Below are positions 24,009 through 37,500 of a stretch of DNA of 64,000 bases, in pieces (the first letter of the stretch is position 1; every line of letters begins with the position of its first letter). The stretch is from Bolinopsis microptera. Lineage: Eukaryota; Ctenophora; Tentaculata; Lobata; Bolinopsidae. The position numbers were made by a program, and so were the translations under genes. The notes below the pieces were generated by a model that had not been told where the DNA came from, did no database searches, and was given only the letters and a program-made list of their open reading frames with translations. The DNA lies in NCBI RefSeq assembly GCF_026151205.1, contig NC_087078.1, positions 9,440,675 through 9,504,674 of the forward strand, given 5' to 3'.

Positions 24009-24710
24009 CTGGAAATGTGGGTAATTAGTTATTGATTAATCTGATTGTTATTTAATACTCAATTAATTGATAGTAAAGTAAATGTCCAAAATACAAGTAC
24101 AGGGAGCGTCGACGAGTGTTGTTAAGTAGGGGCGATTGTGCTCGTTATGGGACTACCAGTTATGTGCTAGTACTGAGAGTAAGGAACGCTGGTATGGCTA
24201 GGACCCTGGTATGGCTAGAACAGAGAAGGTACATAGACTGGGTGGTGTAGCCGGTGACTGAAACGGTTTAAGAAAACATGAGAAGAATGTTTAGGGCACC
24301 CTGGCTCTGATAAGCAATGCTGAGTAGTGTAGGTTTATTTGATGGCCTGGAAGTGCTAGGAATTGTTATTATATCATAATAGCCGTAAGGAATTAAAACA
24401 CAGAAGGCACAAACAAGTTTACTTTGTCGCATAATCTTGATGATATCTGAACATGTGTGAAATTGAACAAATAATGATATACCAGCTTAAACCCCTTATA
24501 TTATGTACTATTAGAAAACCCGTGGGTACAGTGAGCAAGCTAATATTGATAGATGGATCAAACAACACTGCTAGTACCACGCACCAGTCACATAAATCAT
24601 TATCGGGTGGTAATATGTTAACAGTGTCACAATTAAACTACCGCAGCATGGTCAAAAATAGGGTTATTTCGTCACAAAAAATTATTATAACTCTGTTAGC
24701 TCCTTGCTAT

Positions 24711-25410
24711 TCTAATAGAGTTATAGATCTTCAAAATAGAGGCAACTGGCAAGACATGTTTACTTTGCCACATCAGTTATTATAAGAGTTAGGTAATCGT
24801 CATCAGATTAACAGATCTTTTTTTCGTAGTTTGGATCGATTAATATAGGCAATTAAGCATCATATGTCAATTTTAACACACTATCTTGATATTGTTGGGG
24901 CAGGGAAAGTTAATTTTGTCACATTTTTAGTGACTTTGACAAATTTAACCTAAAATTGTTAAACTTGAGCTCTGATGTTCTAGACAATATTCTACCAATC
25001 GTTTCTGAAAGAATGCTGAATTCTAATAGAGTTATAGATCTTCAAAATAGGGCAAAACATGTTTACTTTGTCACATCAGTTATTATTAGACTTAGGTAAT
25101 CGTCATCAGATTAACAGATCTTTTTCGTAGTTTGGATTGATTTATATAGGCAATAAAGCAGCCTATGCTAATTTTTACACACTATCTTGAAATTGTTGGG
25201 GCAGGAAAAGTTAATTTTGTCACATTTTTAGTGACTTTGACAAATTTAACCTAAAATTGTTAAACTTGAGCTCTGATGTTCTGGACAATATTCTACCGAT
25301 TTTTTCTGGAAGAATGTTGAATTCTAATAGAGTCATAGAATATATAGATCTTCAAAATAGGGGCAAGACATGTTTACTTTGTCACATCGCATCAGTTATT
25401 ATAAGAGTTA
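24711..25410. repeat. ~305 bp tandem repeat, two and a half copies
   Basis: Copies begin at ~24711, ~25022 and ~25323 with TCTAATAGAGTTATAGATC. They share TTTGTCACATTTTTAGTGAC and CTGATGTTCT blocks. Copy-to-copy differences are small indels and substitutions. No coding potential. 24009-24710 and 25411-25800 hold no gene I can support. Confidence 0.85.
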
Positions 25411-25819
25411 TTATAAGAGACTATTTCATTTTATAATCATTGTTTTTAACCTATTTACGATTTTGTATCATTTTTTGTGACAATGTAAACATCAATTGAT
25501 CTTAACTTGCATCAACTACATTGTCATCATATGATAAAGTTTTCCCGCCTTTCAAACCAAAATCAGATATAAATAATTCGCCAAAAATTTAAAATTCCAT
25601 ATATTGTGACAGAATTAACCTCATTTCCCAATAACCAAGTGCCTGTATTAGCTAACTATTCGAAACAAAATATTTTAGGGCTATGATTGGTAGATCAACC
25701 ATCAACTAATGAGTTAAAAGGTTTTTGAGGACACCTCACAGTAGAATAGAGGTATGGTATTCTGAGTGTGACAAAGTTACCCAAATATTGCCTTGTAACC
25801 GTTCGATGTAAATGAGCTT

Positions 25820-26431
25820 TTGTCATCATTAAAGTCTTATATGAGAGCGAATAAGTTACATATAAACATGTCCAAGTGCTGCTACATACACTTCAAACCC
25901 ACCATGGCAGGTTCTAAGTTAGAGACTTTATCACACCCTGAAGTTGTATTAACTATAGACAACTTTCCAATCAAAAAGGTTTCATCCGCAAAATTTCTGG
26001 GTGTTATAATTGACGAGAACCTATCATGGGAAGATCACATTAAAGCTCTTAAGCGAACTCTAAATCATTCCACATCCACTTTATGTAGACTTCGCTGCTC
26101 CCTTCCAGAATTTCTACACCAACAATTATATTATACCCTGTTCGAATCACATCTTTCCTACTGTATATCTGTATGGGGTGGGGCAGCGAAACAACGTATA
26201 AGTTCATTATTTACTGCTCAGAAGTACTGTCTCAGAGTACTATTTGGTGACAGGCTGGCATACCTTGATAAGTTTAAGACTTGTGCACGTACTAGGCCTA
26301 TAGGACACCAGAAACTTGACCAAAAAGTTTTCATAAAAGAGCACACCAAACCGATATTTAAGCATAATAATATTCTAGCTATACAAAATCTCTATACATA
26401 CCACAGGGCACAGTTACCTCGAGCTCTATAA
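25820..26431 (+). pseudogene. LINE reverse transcriptase C-terminal fragment
   Basis: About 200 aa matching the region after the RT active site: LKSYMRANKLHINMSKC, KFLGVIIDENLSWEDHI, SHLSYCISVWGG and FTAQKYCLRVLFG. These are standard in Jockey/CR1-type LINE ORF2 proteins. 5' truncation is typical of incomplete reverse transcription. It lies in the opposite orientation to the RT fragment at 21.5 kb, so it is a separate insertion. Confidence 0.85.
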
Positions 26432-27072
26432 GATAATGAAATTCCGGGCTCCAATATCCTTACATGAGTTTTAATACTTTCAACACTACTATATAACAAA
26501 TAATTTGAGATCATGAATACGATGTAGTTACATTGAAACGTCGAGTAATCTCCTTTCCCTAATAAGAGCATTTTTACTTGTCGCAACAACCGGGATAAAG
26601 ATAATTTTACCCAGAATACATGAGGGTTACACATGTTCCTCGAGGAAACCCTGCCTTCTAATCTGTCAGGCAGACCCACCTGACAATCACAATACTAGAT
26701 CAACCAAAATTTTTAACATTTAACCCCAAAATTCAGAATGACTGACTTTACTACTAATGTAATGTGCTTGCGAGGTAAGCTAAAACGTGCGCTATTAACG
26801 AATCAACATAATCACGCCCTGCTTGATTGGACTGTCAAAGATTTTGACTGCGCAAATCTTATTTCCCAAACATTATAACTGGCTGGTCACACACATCTCA
26901 ATTAAAATTACCCTAGGCTACTGTTTTCCAAGTCTTGTCCTGTGAGTAAAGTATGTGTGAGGTGTGAGAAAGTTTTAATAAAATTATTGTATATTTACTT
27001 TTGAATTTTTAAAATCTAATTTGAGAATGAAGTTTAAAGAAATCTTAATTAGCACTGTATGGTTTAAGATAT
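26432..27072. other. Non-coding, probably LINE 3' flank and unique DNA
   Basis: Directly downstream of the LINE fragment. Short frames only. A 3' tail of the LINE could not be delimited. Confidence 0.4.
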
Positions 27073-27076
27073 TTAT

Positions 27077-29302
27077 GGACACCTTTTTTTTTAAGTGTGG
27101 TGAAAATGACTTTGAGTGCCATGACACTTTTGACAGTGAAAGTGAAATGACTAGTAACTAAAAAGTGTAGCACAGAAATGCCTTAAATCTTAACTGCCCC
27201 TGTAAGGAAAATCCTTCGGTTAGTTAATGTGTCATAATATAGTACCAAGGCCGTGCCAGTTTTCAGCATTTTTTGACTATAATGTTTGAAACTACCATAA
27301 AAACCTGAATTTTGCGACTTTTCTGTTCAAAATTCAGATTATGTCTCAGAATTATTCAAAGAATATTTGGATTTTGGTAGGAATACTTGAACTGTGCTCA
27401 AAATAAGCAAAAAGTCATTTGTTTGGTAAAATTTCTAGTTTGGTTGAAGGGGTTGTACAAGGCCCATACTTTTGATCAGCTTGTGAATGAACTGTAACAA
27501 CTTTCAAGAAAAGTTGGTCTGTAATAATGTAAACTAAGAAAAACCTATTGTGTGCCTGTATTCAGTAAAAATTCTCTTACAAAATTACAATCGAGTTTTT
27601 TTACATTGCAGTAGCTAGACAGCAACAAATTAGAACGTTTTTCATTCATACTGTCGAAATTAAGTCTGCTCAACAGCATTCTGTTCGAAAATCAAATTAA
27701 GAGTGTGTCAGTTTTCAGTAAAAAGTCATTTTTAGGTCAAATTCATTACGATTAAAAATTCAAAAGAAATGACTCTTTGCTGAATATTGGCACTATACAA
27801 TTGATGTCTGACAGCATAAGCAAGATGATTCTTTACAAAATCTAACGATATTGTGTGTTCTAATTCAGCAAAAAGTCACTTTATAAATAATATTTTTAGC
27901 TTAAAATCTTCATAGAAATGACTTTTTGCTGATTATTGGCACGATAAAGTAGATTTCTGACAACAATATCATGTTCATCATGGAAATTTGGTACATACTA
28001 TTGATGTTTGAAGTTCATTGTGCCAGTTTTAAGTCAGTTATAGCAGGTTATCACAACACTGCTTACAAAGCACAAATTTTATGTGATTTACCATTGGTAT
28101 ATGCCTAGAAAAAGAAGTCATTTTAAGCTGAATAATGGCACACAGTGCAACAAAATTGTACCACATTAAACAAAAAAGGCACACCGCTCCCTCAAACAAT
28201 ATTCTGAACTAAAAAGAGTGCCATTTAGCAGTAAGAATGACTATTTCTGTCAAATAAGTCACTTTTTACTGATTTTCAGGACACATATGCTGTTTCAATT
28301 TTCAGGATATAACTACACTAAGATTCGTATCTGCACCATAAATAATTCGGTGCTTTAAGGTGATTGATAATGCTGATATTGACTTACAATAGTTGGTAAT
28401 TCCCACGTTGGTTGCAACAGTCACTACAGCTGATTAGTGGCACTCTAATATTTTAATCTGTTTTTGACCCCTTTATGAACACATTACTGTTCGAAATAAA
28501 TGCTTAAACTAACAGTAACACTAGTGCACCCATGGATCAAGAAATAGCCAATTTTTGTCTTTTTACATCATTTATCTATATGACTGATATGCTGAATTTG
28601 GGCACTCGGGACATAATTGAGTGTAAGCAGTACAGAGTTCAAGCCTTCTTTTAACTGATTAATGGCACCTTCAATCTAAAAGTCAATAAGGTGACTGAAA
28701 AAGAGAACTGAAATTTCGATACTTATTTCATCAATTAAAAAAAGATAAATTTCAAGCTGATACATGTGTGACTTTTTGCTGATGGCTCGCACATAGACAT
28801 GTAAGAATAAGTTTAAAGACACAACCAAACATTATCTTATCCAGAAAATAGCACAGTCACGCCTTGATCTTTTTAATATTTTGACAAGAACCATCAATAG
28901 AGCAGTCGTATTCAGATATAAAAATGACTTTTTGATGGATTCTGTCACTTACTGGAATTGCTAATAATGACTAAAATGCTGAAAACAGTTACTCACTCCA
29001 ATCTACTAGTGTTATGTGAACAATATTTGAGCAAAATATGGCGAAATCAATGGAATTAGTCAATTGGAGGTTAAAATGGTTTGCTGATTTTTGGCACTCA
29101 GTTTAATTGCTCATAAGTCATATTCTGCTTGAGCCTGGCACTTCGTTTTTTCAAATCACAACTGCTGAATATTTTCACTTCATCCTATGTACAAATGTAT
29201 GGTTGCACTTTAAAAAGCATTGCGACTTTTTCCTCATTTTGTGCACTCTACTTTGAAAAAGGTGAAATCAGCAACTCACCACACTTAAAAAAAAACGTGT
29301 CC
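27077..29302. mobile_element. 2.2 kb TIR element full of a reiterated short motif
   Basis: The left end GGACACCTTTTTTTTTAAGTG and right end CACTTAAAAAAAAACGTGTCC are inverted (27 bp, extending through GTGGTGA). TTAT flanks both ends (27073-27076, 29303-29306), a possible 4 bp duplication. Inside, about 15 diverged copies of GACTTTTTGCTGATTATTGGCAC or its inverse are scattered at irregular spacing in both orientations, running right up to the ends. No ORF, so non-autonomous. Confidence 0.7.
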
Positions 29303-31556
29303 TTATAGCTTATTATAACCATTGATACAAAGGCCATAATCTTTCGCCAGCTCTCCAATATCCACCTTGAAAGCTTGAAGCTGCATTTTATATCCTTGAA
29401 CTACACAATATAAACTAAAGAATGTTTTAGTGTAGACTTTTTGTCACAACAAGACTGTAACCTATAATAACAACTATAAAAGTATAAACAGAACCCCTAA
29501 TGTCTGCTTACAATTTTTCTTCTAGTCCTAATCTGAGCCTTGTCTCTATAAACTTAACTGAACTAGCGTTTCGGTGTGTGCAAAAGCTTCCAGGCACGCG
29601 CATTCCTTGCCCCGTTAGTTACCTGTCCTTCCAAAACCAAACTAGCAGTCAAGGACAAAAAGTCATACACCAATTATGAATTGTTTTACATCTTTTTATT
29701 CTGTAAAAATGTGCTAAAATTAAATTTCTTGTTTCATTGAATTTCTTGTTTCATTGATCCGTGCCCTTTAACCAATGTTGTATCATAATTGTTAGATTGA
29801 TCTAATCTACTATATTTCAGACCAAGGAATGATAGTTAGACAACTGCAGTTAACTAAGTCACACAAAATGTGACATTTGAACCATTATAGTGCCTAACAA
29901 CAATAGATTTTCTATCTGAGCAGTGCATATGGGAGTATGGGTTACGTGGCTATAATGTTCAGAACTTCTGAACGTGCTAGGTTAATATATGTCAAAATTA
30001 AGCCACTATCGTCGAAAACGCTATCATTTTTGTTTACCAATATCCTCAAACTCAAATGAACGTGTCCATATACATTGTTTGTAGTATATTATTTGTAATT
30101 GTAGCGAGTTATCGGATGTTTTATCTTTGAGCGAGGCTATCTTTATAGGAGTAGTCAAGAAGCTTGAGTTTTGGTGCTATGACGTGCTCCAGATTTTAGA
30201 AGATCTAAATATAAAATCTTTTAATATAATGGGAATTGAGCAGTGAGATTGGTTTCCTTTCTACATGATAACTCATATTGCTGGTGCAGTGATGTTAGGC
30301 ATCTGAGTTTGGGTATTTTAAGGAGCACTCTCTTTGGGAGACCACTGTCCAATTATGCTTTCAAATGATATTATGTTAAAACAAGCTGCGGGGAAGGTTT
30401 TGATAGTCAGCTTAAATAAATTGCGACTACATAAAATCACTGAGACAAGAACAACCATAAATAAGGAATGACAACAAATAATTTGAGTGTTCACTAACAT
30501 TTACATTATTTATATTGCTGTCAATCGATATTATTACGTAAGCCACCTAATTTTACATACCAGCAAATTCATGGAAAAAACGACACTTCAAACCTCAAAA
30601 ATATGATTAACAATCGAAACCAGAAACAGCTGCTTATAATGAAGTTGCACTGCTGAAAGATGTATGAAACAGCGATAGTGAAAAATCGTGATTGATAGAA
30701 GCTGGAGTAGAGTTGAATGGTGAAGGTTTTCTAAGTGTACGTATATGTACCTTGTTTTTGATGAAGCTTTAGTGGGACACGAATGGATGGAGACATCCTG
30801 ATCCGGTAGATTTCCACAAAATGGTCAACCCAACAAAAACTCGGCAGTAAACCTGAAATTGTTAACGAAAGCACAAATTGACCATTGGCGATGAACTTTA
30901 AGTTTTAATCACTCGAAATTAGCATGCTATACCTTTGATCATGAATCACAGACTTTTAATCGAGTAAATAGTGTAGTCAAATATGAAGTATAGAATAACT
31001 GAATAAGGTGTTATTAAGGCTAGACGTTAACTAAGCTTGAAGCAAACTACTGAGGATATAGAACCAGCGCAGCACTCCTGACAAAACCAATTTTGCAATT
31101 TATCCAATGCGAAAATACGTATTAACAGTTAAATGAAAAAAGTTTGGGCGAGCGATTTAGTGAGCGCGTAATGGTCTGGCCCGGCGCGCGCTACTTCGTA
31201 GCACGTGCCAACACTTCGAGAAGAAAGCGGCGCGCGCTAATTCGGAGAAATTTAGACGAGTAACATCCGTCACGTTTTTTAAATTTGTGCGACCAGAAAT
31301 TTATACTAACTGAAACTGTCTTTGTTATTATTTCAGTGCGAACCAGCGCTCACACTCTCACAGAAAATCTTACATCACAGTTGACAGGATAATAATCTTA
31401 GTTATTAATTCTATCAACATTCTCTAATAAAGCGATGATTAAGAAATCCGCTTATTCTGATCTAAAATACCCAAATGATACAGAAATCATGCTTCGTCAC
31501 GTTTCTCCCAAAAAATCACATACTTTAAATTAAAATAAACACATATTGGTTTCTAA
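29303..31556. other. Repeat-derived and unique intergenic DNA
   Basis: 29851-30075 is a copy of a dispersed repeat that also occurs, split by an insertion, at 55690-57235. A GC-rich patch at 31150-31250 (GGCGCGCGC motifs) is of unknown meaning. The stretch just below 31557 would be the 3' UTR of the ZnT6-like gene. No other gene is supported. Confidence 0.5.
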
Positions 31557-34500
31557 CTAAAGCGTCCTCTCATTTCTGAAGCCAGAAGCGTTAAGTTTAG
31601 TAGCAGGTCTGAAGCCATGGGTAGCCGATGCTGACGTCACAGTTGGTCGTGATGACGTCATCAAGGGAGTATGAGCTATGTTGTTGAACAAGGCGGCGGT
31701 CTCTTCTTTTATCACTTGAACGTTGAGAAGTGTAACGTGTTGAGACAGCCTGTGTGTTACCTGTAATATAGTACAACGTCAGTGTAGTATTCTCAGTATG
31801 TTCCAACTTCCACTAAGGATGTCAATTATCATGTCGAAAAAGTGGATAAAACAATTATACTTCGAAGTTTTCTCCGGAATTTTTTTGAAAGGTCACACGA
31901 ATGAGCTTAAAATTATGTCTATTACCACCGCAACATTCCATTAAATATCTTACCTCAGCTAGAACAGTCTGCTATAGATATCTTACCTCAGCTAGAACAG
32001 TCTGCTCCATTAAATATCGTACCTCAGCTAGAACAGTCTGCTCCATTAAATATCTTACCTCAGCTAGAACAGTCTGCTCCATTAAATATCTTACCTCAGC
32101 TAGAACATAGAACAGTTTGCTCTATTACCACCGCAACATTCCATTAAATATCTTACCTCAGCTAGAACAGTCTGCTATAGATATCTTACCTCAGCTAGAA
32201 CAGTCTGCTCCATTGAATATCTTACCTCAGCTAGAACAGTCTGCTCCATTAAATATCTTACCTCAGCTAGAACAGTCTGCTCCATTAAATATCTTACCTC
32301 AGCTAGAACAGTTTGCTCCATTGAATATTTTACCTCAGCTAGAACAGTCTGCTCCATTAAATATCTTACCTCAGCTAGAACAGTCTGCTCCATTAAATAT
32401 CTTACCTCAGCTAGAACAGTCTGCTCCATTAAATATCTTACCTCAGCTAGAACAGTTTGCTCCATTGAATATCTCACCTCAGCTAGAACAGTTTGCTCCA
32501 TTGAATATCTCACCTCAGCTAGAACAGTTTGCTCCATTAAATATCTTACCTCAGCTAGAACAGTCTGCTCCATTAAATATCTCACCTCAGCTAGAACAGT
32601 TTGCTCCATTAAATATCTCACCTCAGCTAGAACAGTCTGCTCCATTAAATATCTCACCTCAGCTAGAACAGTTTGCTCCATTAAATATCTTACCTCAGCT
32701 AGAACAGTTTGCTCCATTAAATATCTCACCTCAGCTAGAACAGTTTGCTCCATTAAATATCTTACCTCAGCTAGAACAGTATGCTCCATTAAATATCGTA
32801 CCTCAGCTAGAACAGTTTGCTCCATTAAATATCTCACCTCAGCTAGAACAGTCTGCTCCATTAAATATCTTACCTCAGCTAGAACAGTTTGCTCCATTAA
32901 ATATCTCACCTCAGCTAGAACAGTCTGCTCCATTAAATATCTCACCTCAGCTAGAACAGTTTGCTCCATTAAATATCTTACATCAGCTAGAACAGTATGC
33001 TCTAAATATCTCACCTCAGCTAGAACAGTTTGCTCCATTAAATATCTTACCTCAGCTAGAACAGTCTGCTCCATTAAATATCTCACCTCAGCTAGAACAG
33101 TTTGCTCCATTAAATATCTTACCTCAGCTAGAACAGTTTGCTCCATTAAATATCTCACCTCAGCTAGAACAGTTTGCTCCATTAAATATCTTACCTCAGC
33201 TAGAACAGTATGCTCCATTAAATATCTTACATCAGCTAGAACAGTATGCTCTAAATATCTCACCTCAGCTAGAACAGTTTGCTCCATTAAATATCTCACC
33301 TCAGCTAGAACAGTCTGCTCCATTAAATATCTTACCTCAGCTAGAACAGTTTGCTCCATTAAATATCTCACCTCAGCTAGAACAGTTTGCTCCATTAAAT
33401 ATTTTACCTCAGCTAGAACAGTATGCTCTAAATATCTTACCTCAGCTAGAACAGTTTGCTCCATTAAATATCTCACCTCAGCTAGAACAGTCTGCTCCAT
33501 TAAATATTTTACCTCAGCTAGAACAGTATGCTCTAAATATCTTACCTCAGCTAGAACAGTTTGCTCCATTAAATATCTTACCTCAGCTAGAACAGTCTGC
33601 TCCATTAAATATCTTACCTCAGCTAGAACAGTTTGCTCCATTGAATATCTTACCTCAGCTAGAACAGTTTGCTCCATTAAATATCTCACCTCAGCTAGAA
33701 CAGTTTGCTCCATTAAATATCTTACCTCAGCTAGAACAGTTTGCTCCATTAAATATCGTACCTCAGCTAGAACAGTTTGCTCCATTAAATATCTTACCTC
33801 AGCTAGAACAGTTTGCTCCATTAAATATCTTACCTCAGCTAGAACAGTTTGCTCCATTAAATATCGTACCTCAGCTAGAACAGTTTGCTCCATTAAATAT
33901 CTTACCTCAGCTAGAACAGTTTGCTCCATTGAATATCTTACCTCAGCTAGAACAGTTTGCTCCATTAAATATCTTACATCAGCTAGAACAGTATGCTCTA
34001 AATATCTCACCTCAGCTAGAACAGTTTGCTCCATTAAATATCGTACCTCAGCTAGAACAGTTTGCTCCATTAAATATCTTACCTCAGCTAGAACAGTTTG
34101 CTCCATTAAATATCTCACCTCAGCTAGAACAGTCTGCTCCATTAAATATTTTACCTCAGCTAGAACAGTATGCTCTAAATATCTTACCTCAGCTAGAACA
34201 GTTTGCTCCATTAAATATCTCACCTCAGCTAGAACAGTCTGCTCCATTAAATATTTTACCTCAGCTAGAACAGTATGCTCTAAATATCTTACCTCAGCTA
34301 GAACAGTTTGCTCCATTAAATATCTTACCTCAGCTAGAACAGTCTGCTCCATTAAATATCTTACCTCAGCTAGAACAGTTTGCTCCATTGAATATCTTAC
34401 CTCAGCTAGAACAGTTTGCTCCATTAAATATCTCACCTCAGCTAGAACAGTTTGCTCTATTAAATATCTTACCTCAGCTAGAACAGTATGCTCCATTAAA

Positions 34501-37500
34501 TATCGTACCTCAGCTAGAACAGTCTGCTCCATTAAATATCTCACCTCAGCTAGAACAGTTTGCTCCATTAAATATTTTACCTCAGCTAGAACAGTATGCT
34601 CTAAATATCTTACCTCAGCTAGAACAGTTTGCTCCATTAAATATCTTACCTCAGCTAGAACAGTCTGCTCCATTAAATATCTTACCTCAGCTAGAACAGT
34701 TTGCTCCATTGAATATCTTACCTCAGCTAGAACAGTTTGCTCCATTAAATATCTCACCTCAGCTAGAACAGTTTGCTCCATTAAATATCTTACCTCAGCT
34801 AGAACAGTTTGCTCCATTAAATATCGTACCTCAGCTAGAACAGTTTGCTCCATTAAATATCTTACCTCAGCTAGAACAGTTTGCTCCATTAAATATCTTA
34901 CCTCAGCTAGAACAGTTTGCTCCATTAAATATCGTACCTCAGCTAGAACAGTTTGCTCCATTAAATATCTTACCTCAGCTAGAACAGTTTGCTCCATTGA
35001 ATATCTTACCTCAGCTAGAACAGTTTGCTCCATTAAATATCTTACATCAGCTAGAACAGTATGCTCTAAATATCTCACCTCAGCTAGAACAGTTTGCTCC
35101 ATTAAATATCGTACCTCAGCTAGAACAGTTTGCTCCATTAAATATCTTACCTCAGCTAGAACAGTTTGCTCCATTAAATATCTCACCTCAGCTAGAACAG
35201 TCTGCTCCATTAAATATTTTACCTCAGCTAGAACAGTATGCTCTAAATATCTTACCTCAGCTAGAACAGTTTGCTCCATTAAATATCTCACCTCAGCTAG
35301 AACAGTCTGCTCCATTAAATATTTTACCTCAGCTAGAACAGTATGCTCTAAATATCTTACCTCAGCTAGAACAGTTTGCTCCATTAAATATCTTACCTCA
35401 GCTAGAACAGTCTGCTCCATTAAATATCTTACCTCAGCTAGAACAGTTTGCTCCATTGAATATCTTACCTCAGCTAGAACAGTTTGCTCCATTAAATATC
35501 TCACCTCAGCTAGAACAGTTTGCTCTATTAAATATCTTACCTCAGCTAGAACAGTATGCTCCATTAAATATCGTACCTCAGCTAGAACAGTCTGCTCCAT
35601 TAAATATCTCACCTCAGCTAGAACAGTTTGCTCCATTAAATATCGTACCTCAGCTAGAACAGTTTGCTCCATTAAATATCTTACCTCAGCTAGAACAGTT
35701 TGCTCCATTAAATATCTCACCTCAGCTAGAACAGTTTGCTCCATTAAATATCGTACCTCAGCTAGAACAGTCTGCTCCATTAAATATCTTACCTCAGCTA
35801 GAACAGTTTGCTCCATTAAATATCGTACCTCAGCTAGAACAGTCTGCTCCATTAAATATCGTACCTCAGCTAGAACAGTCTGCTCCATTAAATATCTTAC
35901 CTCAGCTAGAACAGTTTGCTCCATTAAATATCGTACCTCAGCTAGAACAGTCTGCTCCATTAAATATCTTACCTCAGCTAGAACAGTCTGCTCCATTAAA
36001 TATCTTACCTCAGCTAGAACAGTTTGCTCCATTGAATATCTTACCTCAGCTAGAACAGTTTGCTCCATTAAATATCTCACCTCAGCTAGAACAGTTTGCT
36101 CCATTAAATATCTTACCTCAGCTAGAACAGTATGCTCCATTAAATATCGTACCTCAGCTAGAACAGTCTGCTCCATTAAATATCTCACCTCAGCTAGAAC
36201 AGTTTGCTCCATTAAATATCTTACCTCAGCTAGAACAGTTTGCTCCATTAAATATCTTACCTCAGCTAGAACAGTATGCTCCATTAAATATCGTACCTCA
36301 GCTAGAACAGTTTGCTCCATTAAATATCTTACCTCAGCTAGAACAGTTTGCTCCATTAAATATCTCACCTCAGCTAGAACAGTTTGCTCCATTAAATATC
36401 GTACCTCAGCTAGAACAGTCTGCTCCATTAAATATCTTACCTCAGCTAGAACAGTTTGCTCCATTAAATATCGTACCTCAGCTAGAACAGTCTGCTCCAT
36501 TAAATATCTTACCTCAGCTAGAACAGTTTGCTCCATTAAATATCTCACCTCAGCTAGAACAGTTTGCTCCATTAAATATCGTACCTCAGCTAGAACAGTC
36601 TGCTCCATTAAATATCTTACCTCAGCTAGAACAGTTTGCTCCATTAAATATCGTACCTCAGCTAGAACAGTCTGCTCCATTAAATATCGTACCTCAGCTA
36701 GAACAGTCTGCTCCATTAAATATCGTACCTCAGCTAGAACAGTCTGCTCCATTAAATATCGTACCTCAGCTAGAACAGTCTGCTCCATTAAATATCGTAC
36801 CTCAGCTAGAACAGTCTGCTCCATTAAATATCGTACCTCAGCTAGAACAGTCTGCTCCATTAAATATCTTACCTCAGCTAGAACAGTTTGCTCCATTAAA
36901 TATCGTACCTCAGCTAGAACAGTCTGCTCCATTAAATATCGTACCTCAGCTAGAACAGTCTGCTCCATTAAATATCGTACCTCAGCTAGAACAGTTTGCT
37001 CCATTAAATATCTCACCTCAGCTAGAACAGTCTGCTCCATTAAATATCTTACCTCAGCTAGAACAGTTTGCTCCATTAAATATTTACCTCAGCTAGAACA
37101 GTATGCTCTAAATATCTTACCTCAGCTAGAACAGTTTGCTCCATTAAATATCTTACCTCAGCTAGAACAGTCTGCTCCATTAAATATCTTACCTCAGCTA
37201 GAACAGTTTGCTCCATTGAATATCTTACCTCAGCTAGAACAGTTTGCTCCATTAAATATCTTACCTCAGCTAGAACAGTTTGCTCCATTAAATATCTCAC
37301 CTCAGCTAGAACAGTCTGCTCCATTAAATATCTTACCTCAGCTAGAACAGTTTGCAACATTAAATATCTTACCTCAGCTAGAACAGTTTGCTCCATTGAA
37401 TATTTTACCTCAGCTAGAACAGTATGCTCTAAATATCTTACCTCAGCTAGAACAGTCTGCTCCATTAAATATCTTACCTCAGCTAGAACGGGGGGGGGGG

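Noticed and set aside
32117-37096. 1659-codon + strand frame of APLNILPQLEQ repeats (and a similar frame at 38.3-40 kb)
   Set aside because: Produced by a 36 bp satellite whose length is divisible by 3; several frames are open at once. The biologically meaningful reading is the ZnT6 exon/intron junction on the minus strand.
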